Below are positions 6,855 through 11,005 of a DNA stretch of 11,005 nucleotides, one piece after another; position 1 is the first letter of the stretch, and every line of letters begins with the position of its first letter. The stretch spans positions 1 to 11,005 of the forward strand of contig CAJGDX010000073.1 in assembly GCA_904502185.1 (NCBI GenBank), written 5' to 3'. A program made the translations under genes and the position numbers. This DNA comes from an uncultured Bacteroidaceae bacterium. GTDB lineage: Bacteria; Bacteroidota; Bacteroidia; Bacteroidales; Bacteroidaceae. The notes beneath the pieces were generated by a model, which made no database searches, was not told the origin of the DNA, and saw only the letters and a list, made by a program, of their open reading frames with translations.

Positions 6855-7913
6855 ATGAAGATAAATAAAACCCTGTTGTTGATAGCAGCAACAACATTGG
6901 CATTGACAGCCTGCGAAAAACAGAAGCGTGAAGGTTCGTCAGAGATTGCGGCACCCGTATCTGTAACCGAGGTGAGCAAAAAATCTATAAGCAAGTATAA
7001 CAGCACATCGGGAACCGCTGTTTCCGATTCCGAAGTGGAACTGAAGTCGGAAATGGCAGGAAAATACAGACTGCAAAGAAACCCCCGTACAGGCGCACCC
7101 TACAAACTGGGCGACAAGGTGATGGCGGGCGAGGTTATCGTCAGACTCGAAAACAAGGAGTACGAGAATGACATTGCCATCGATTCCAAACGTCTGAGCC
7201 TTGAAATTGCCGAACAGGAAGAGGTGAAGAACAGAGCCATATACGAAAAGGGTGGTGTGACACTCAGCCAGTTGAGAAATGCCGAGGTTGCAATAACCAA
7301 TGCCAAGTACAACTACGAGAATGCCAAACTCAACCTCGAAAAGATGAACATCAAGGCACCTTTCACAGGTGTTATCGTGAACCTTCCGCACTACACTTCA
7401 TCGGTGCAGATTGCATCGGGAACATCCATCGTTTCCATCATGAGCTACTCGAAAATGGTGATGGAGATAAATCTCCCCGAGAGCGCCATCAACGAGGTGA
7501 AGACCGGTCAGGATGTGTTTATCACACACTACACACTGCCCAACGACACCATTAAGGCTACCGTCAGCGAATTGTCACCTGCCATCAGCCCCGAAACCCG
7601 TACATTCAAGGGCAAACTTCTTATCGACAACGAGCAGATGAAACTGCGTCCCGGAATGTTCGTGAAGGCCGACATTGTGGTTAAGAAGGCAGAAAACACT
7701 ATCGTCATTCCCAAAGAGATTGTCATGAGCAACAGAAACCGCAAATATGTCTACGTGGCGGAGAAGGGCTTTGCCAAGGTGCGCGACATCAGAACCGGCA
7801 TCGAGGACAATGACAACATTGAGGTTCTCAACGGACTTAAGGTCGAGGAGCAGCTCATAACCAGAGGATACGAGACTCTGCGCGACAACAGCAAGGTCAA
7901 GATTCAAAAATAA
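6855..7913 (+). CDS. RND efflux periplasmic adaptor (HlyD/AcrA-type) lipoprotein
   Basis: This is the membrane fusion protein that would link the downstream RND pump to the TolC channel. Of 352 residues, 1-19 form a lipoprotein signal peptide with lipobox LTAC, so Cys20 should be lipidated and anchor it to a membrane. Residues ~60-100 are the first half of a lipoyl-like domain (LGDKVMAGEVIVRLEN, 85-100). A short alpha-helical hairpin spans ~101-162. The second lipoyl half is IKAPFTGVIVNLP (166-178). Beta-barrel and membrane-proximal parts follow (LRPGMFVKADIVV at 264-276, VIPKEIV at 284-290, GLKVEEQLITRG at 327-338). The first lipoyl half holds extra residues (RLQRNPRTGAPYK, 72-84) between GK and LGD. 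The short hairpin is common in Bacteroidota adaptors. The gene begins 33 bases after the TolC gene and ends 64 bases before the pump. Confidence 0.92.
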   Translation: MKINKTLLLIAATTLALTACEKQKREGSSEIAAPVSVTEVSKKSISKYNSTSGTAVSDSEVELKSEMAGKYRLQRNPRTGAPYKLGDKVMAGEVIVRLENKEYENDIAIDSKRLSLEIAEQEEVKNRAIYEKGGVTLSQLRNAEVAITNAKYNYENAKLNLEKMNIKAPFTGVIVNLPHYTSSVQIASGTSIVSIMSYSKMVMEINLPESAINEVKTGQDVFITHYTLPNDTIKATVSELSPAISPETRTFKGKLLIDNEQMKLRPGMFVKADIVVKKAENTIVIPKEIVMSNRNRKYVYVAEKGFAKVRDIRTGIEDNDNIEVLNGLKVEEQLITRGYETLRDNSKVKIQK

Positions 7914-7977
7914 GAAGCCGAAACAGTTTCACGATAAAAGAATTTATTTCCAATAAGGTTCAAACAGCTTCTGAATA

Positions 7978-10900
7978 ATGAAGAAAATAATAAAATTCGC
8001 CGTCAGCAACCCGATAACCATCCTCATGGCTGTATTGGGCATAATGCTGTTGGGTAAAATATCATACGACAAGCTCAGCGTCGACCTTCTGCCTGACCTG
8101 AACAATCCCAAGCTATATGTGGATATAACCGCCGGTGAACGTCCACCCGAAGAGATTGAGAAACTCTTTGTCAAGAGAATGGAGTCGATGGCTATACGTC
8201 AGCGCGACGTTCTCACCGTCTCTTCTGTCATCAAGGCAGGAATGGCGCAGATGACCGTGGAATATGCCTGGAACAAGGATATGGACGAGGCGTTCCTCGA
8301 CCTGCAGAAGGCAATGAACACTTTTGCACAGGACGAGAAACTCACCAAACTCGAAATTACACAGAACAACCCCAATACCGACCCGATAATTCTGGTGGGA
8401 ATGTCGCACGACCAGATAGACAATATGGCCGAGCTGCGCAAGATTGCCGACTCCTACATACGCAACGAACTTATCCGTGTCGAGGGTGTTGCCGACGTAG
8501 GCCTTTCGGGTGGCGAGGTGAGCAACCTTGTCATCAAGACCGACCCCTACAAACTGGCTGCATACAATCTGACCATTGATGCCATCAGCAGGCAGATTGT
8601 CGAGGAGAACCAGCGTCTTGCAGGCGGTCGCGTGGTTGAAATGGGCGAACAATACATTGTCAGCGGTGTGAATATACTCCGCAGCGAAGAGGACTTCGGC
8701 AACATAATTGTCAGCTATAAAAAGACTGAGGCTGCAACCTCCGGCACTGCAAACGCTGCATCGCAGGCTGCTTCGACAGAGAGCATGGCTCCCATCTATC
8801 TTAAGGAGCTTGCCGATATCTCCTTCGAAAATGAACGTCCCGAAAATATTGTGCGCATTAACGGCAAGCGCTGCATTGGATTGTCGGTCTACAAAGAGAT
8901 GCAGCACAACACAGTGAAGACTGTCGAGGGTGTGGTGAAACGATTTGCCGAGATTGAAAAGGCATTGCCCGGTTACAAGTTCGACATTGTGAGCAACCAG
9001 GGTACATTCATCAACAGCGCCATCGGCGAGGTTAAGGATAGTGCCATTCTGGGTGTATTGCTCGCTGTCGTGGTGCTTTATCTCTTCTTGCGCCGTCTGA
9101 AGGTGACACTTGTCATTTCGCTGGCAATGCCCATCTCCATAATTGCCACCTTCAACCTTATGTTCTTCAACGACCTTACGCTGAACATAATGACATTGGG
9201 TGGTCTTGCCCTTGGAGCCGGAATGCTTGTCGACAATGCCATTGTGGTGATAGAGAGTATTTTCAGAAATCAGGAGAAAGGACTGTCGGTTAAAGAGTCT
9301 GTCATTCAGGGTACAAGCGAGGTTGGCGGTGCTGTTGTTGCATCTACACTCACCACCATCGTGGTATTCCTTCCCATCGTCTATCTGCATGGCGCTTCGG
9401 GTGAACTTTTCAAGGATCAGGCATGGACGGTGACCTTCTCGCTTGTGTCGTCGCTCTTTGTCGCAATATTGGTGATTCCCACTCTCTACGAAAGAATGTT
9501 CCGCAAGAACAACAAGAACAAAGAGAAAAAAGCTGCCAAGGCTGTCGACTCATCTGTCAGAATTGAGGGATATTCTAAGATGTTGCGTACCATTCTGAAA
9601 AGACGTTGGGCGGTGGTGGCACTCTCGGTGTTGCTCGTTGCCGGAACATGTTGCCTGATGCCCTTTATCGGCATGGAATTTATGCCTAAATCGGACAACA
9701 ACTCCTTCAGTGTGGAGATAAAGCTGCAAGAGGGTACACGCCTCGAACGTACAGCCTCCACGGTAGAGTCTATCGAGAACCTCATCTACAACATAACACA
9801 GGATTCTCTCTGTACGGTATACAGTCACATCGGCCCCGGATACAGCTCGGGTAGCAGCATATTCTCAGGCGACAATACCGCGACAATGAAAGTTATCCTT
9901 TCGTCTGAGTCCAAATATACTACCGAGCAGTTGATGGAGGAACTTTTTGCCAACACCTCTGACATCGAAGGACTGGAGCTCTCGTTCATTCAGGACCGTA
10001 ACTCTTTGGGTTCGCTCATGGGTAGCGAGGATGCTCCCATAGTCATCGAGGTCAAAGGCGAGGAACTCGATGAGATTGCCGACATAACAGCACAGGTCAG
10101 CGAGATTGCAAAGGGTGTTCCCGGGCTCTTCAATGTAAGCAATTCCATTGAGGATGGCGCGCCCGAAATGGTGATAACCGTTAATCGCGCCCTTGCCGGA
10201 ATGAACAACCTGAACGTAACTACCATCGTCACACAGATACAGGAGCAGCTCTCGGGCAAGAGCGCCGGACAGATGGACTACAAGGGCGAAATGCGCGACA
10301 TTATGATAAAGGTGCCCGAGGTACCTCTGTCGCAATTGAACGACATGGTAATTACGCACAACGGCAAGCAGTTCCGCCTTGCCGAACTTGCCGATATTCG
10401 TCGCGACGTGGCACCGAAAGAGATATTCCGTCGCAACCAGAGCCGCATAGCCAAAGTAACCGCCAACCTCGAAGATGGCTACTCGCTGAGCAAGGCGTCT
10501 GAGGATATTCGAGCAGCGCTCGAAGTGATAGAACTGCCGGCAAATTACGGCATAAACATCACAGGCGAAGAGGAGAAACGTCAGGAGTCGATGGGCGGAC
10601 TGGTGTTTGCACTTATACTCTCTGTGGTACTTGTCTACATGGTGATGGCATCGCAGTTCGAATCGTTGCTGCACCCCTTCACCATCCTGTTGACAATTCC
10701 TTTGGCACTTGTGGGTGCTATCCTGCTCTTCTTTGTCACAGGAACAACAATCAACATCATGGGAGTCATAGGTATAATTATGCTGTCGGGTATTGCGGTG
10801 AACAGCTCCATCATACTTGTCGACAGAATAAACCAGCTGAAAGAGGATGGAATGTCGTTGACCGATGCAATTGTCGAAGCTGCCCAGCAGCGTATAAGGC

Positions 10901-11005
10901 CAATTCTTATGACAAGCATCACCACCCTTCTGTCGCTGCTGCCTATGGCAATAGCATTTGGCGACGGTGCGTCGTTGCGTGCGCCCATGGCAATAGCCGT
11001 AATAG
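7978..11005 (+). CDS. RND-family efflux pump, inner-membrane subunit (3' end missing)
   Basis: This is a proton-driven inner-membrane pump, third part of the tripartite system with the adaptor and TolC protein. The ATG at 7978 opens the usual N-terminus (FAVSNPITILMAVLGIMLLG, residues 7-26, first membrane helix). The frame stays open for 1009 codons to the window edge, so about 30-50 residues, including the last helix, are missing. Landmarks: large periplasmic loop ~30-345; helices 2-6 between ~350 and ~505; GGLALGAGMLVDNAIVVIE at 408-426 (helix 4 motif, Asp419 and Asn420 where AcrB has two Asp); second loop with FMPKSDNN at 568-575; helices 8-11 from ~875, with GIAVNSSIILVD at 938-949 where AcrB has its helix-10 Lys. 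The VDN/N pattern is that of the SwrC-like branch rather than classical AcrB. An Ala/Ser/Thr-rich stretch (~251-271) interrupts the first porter loop. The substrate is unknown. Confidence 0.93.
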   Translation, partial: MKKIIKFAVSNPITILMAVLGIMLLGKISYDKLSVDLLPDLNNPKLYVDITAGERPPEEIEKLFVKRMESMAIRQRDVLTVSSVIKAGMAQMTVEYAWNKDMDEAFLDLQKAMNTFAQDEKLTKLEITQNNPNTDPIILVGMSHDQIDNMAELRKIADSYIRNELIRVEGVADVGLSGGEVSNLVIKTDPYKLAAYNLTIDAISRQIVEENQRLAGGRVVEMGEQYIVSGVNILRSEEDFGNIIVSYKKTEAATSGTANAASQAASTESMAPIYLKELADISFENERPENIVRINGKRCIGLSVYKEMQHNTVKTVEGVVKRFAEIEKALPGYKFDIVSNQGTFINSAIGEVKDSAILGVLLAVVVLYLFLRRLKVTLVISLAMPISIIATFNLMFFNDLTLNIMTLGGLALGAGMLVDNAIVVIESIFRNQEKGLSVKESVIQGTSEVGGAVVASTLTTIVVFLPIVYLHGASGELFKDQAWTVTFSLVSSLFVAILVIPTLYERMFRKNNKNKEKKAAKAVDSSVRIEGYSKMLRTILKRRWAVVALSVLLVAGTCCLMPFIGMEFMPKSDNNSFSVEIKLQEGTRLERTASTVESIENLIYNITQDSLCTVYSHIGPGYSSGSSIFSGDNTATMKVILSSESKYTTEQLMEELFANTSDIEGLELSFIQDRNSLGSLMGSEDAPIVIEVKGEELDEIADITAQVSEIAKGVPGLFNVSNSIEDGAPEMVITVNRALAGMNNLNVTTIVTQIQEQLSGKSAGQMDYKGEMRDIMIKVPEVPLSQLNDMVITHNGKQFRLAELADIRRDVAPKEIFRRNQSRIAKVTANLEDGYSLSKASEDIRAALEVIELPANYGINITGEEEKRQESMGGLVFALILSVVLVYMVMASQFESLLHPFTILLTIPLALVGAILLFFVTGTTINIMGVIGIIMLSGIAVNSSIILVDRINQLKEDGMSLTDAIVEAAQQRIRPILMTSITTLLSLLPMAIAFGDGASLRAPMAIAVI

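Noticed and set aside
8113..9390. A 425-codon open frame on the minus strand opposite the RND pump gene
   Set aside because: It lies antisense to strongly conserved RND sequence and has a His/Cys/Val-rich composition typical of the mirror of a biased coding strand. Similar antisense openings occur at 9865-10674, 3435-4208 and 2706-3410.

Overview
The window looks like chromosomal DNA from a Gram-negative Bacteroidota, most likely order Bacteroidales (Prevotella, Bacteroides or Muribaculaceae type). The evidence is an ABC-2 permease fused to an M1-peptidase-like region, a lipoprotein RND adaptor, AT-rich translation starts without clear Shine-Dalgarno sites, and a TAnnTTTG promoter element. 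The genus cannot be settled from the sequence alone.

Layout: bases 1-39 hold the last 12 codons of an upstream gene, followed by a strong A-flanked and T-tailed hairpin terminator (98-150). Bases 151-979 carry no convincing gene. This stretch is full of short palindromes and repeats, including a segment (312-756) bounded by a 20-bp inverted repeat with one mismatch and a short direct repeat (232-260 and 543-575). It looks like a small non-coding mobile or dispersed element, or its remains. A TAnnTTTG element at 875-882 probably starts the leader of the next operon.

From 980 to the window end, five genes run on the + strand with no terminator visible between them: an ABC ATPase; a 1114-residue ABC-2 permease with a large extracytoplasmic part (M1-peptidase-like without the zinc motif, then a beta-sandwich and a golvesin-like C-terminus); a TolC-type outer membrane factor; a lipoprotein membrane fusion protein; and an RND pump that runs off the right edge.

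The last three genes make a complete tripartite efflux or export machine spanning inner membrane, periplasm and outer membrane. The first two make an ATP-driven inner-membrane transporter with a large periplasmic domain. Their colinearity suggests co-transcription and possibly a joint export job, for example an ABC pump feeding or assisting an RND/TolC system. The substrate cannot be read from the sequence. The features most worth follow-up are the permease fusion with its lost catalytic motif, the ABC+RND gene arrangement, and the inverted-repeat-bounded element just upstream of the operon promoter.
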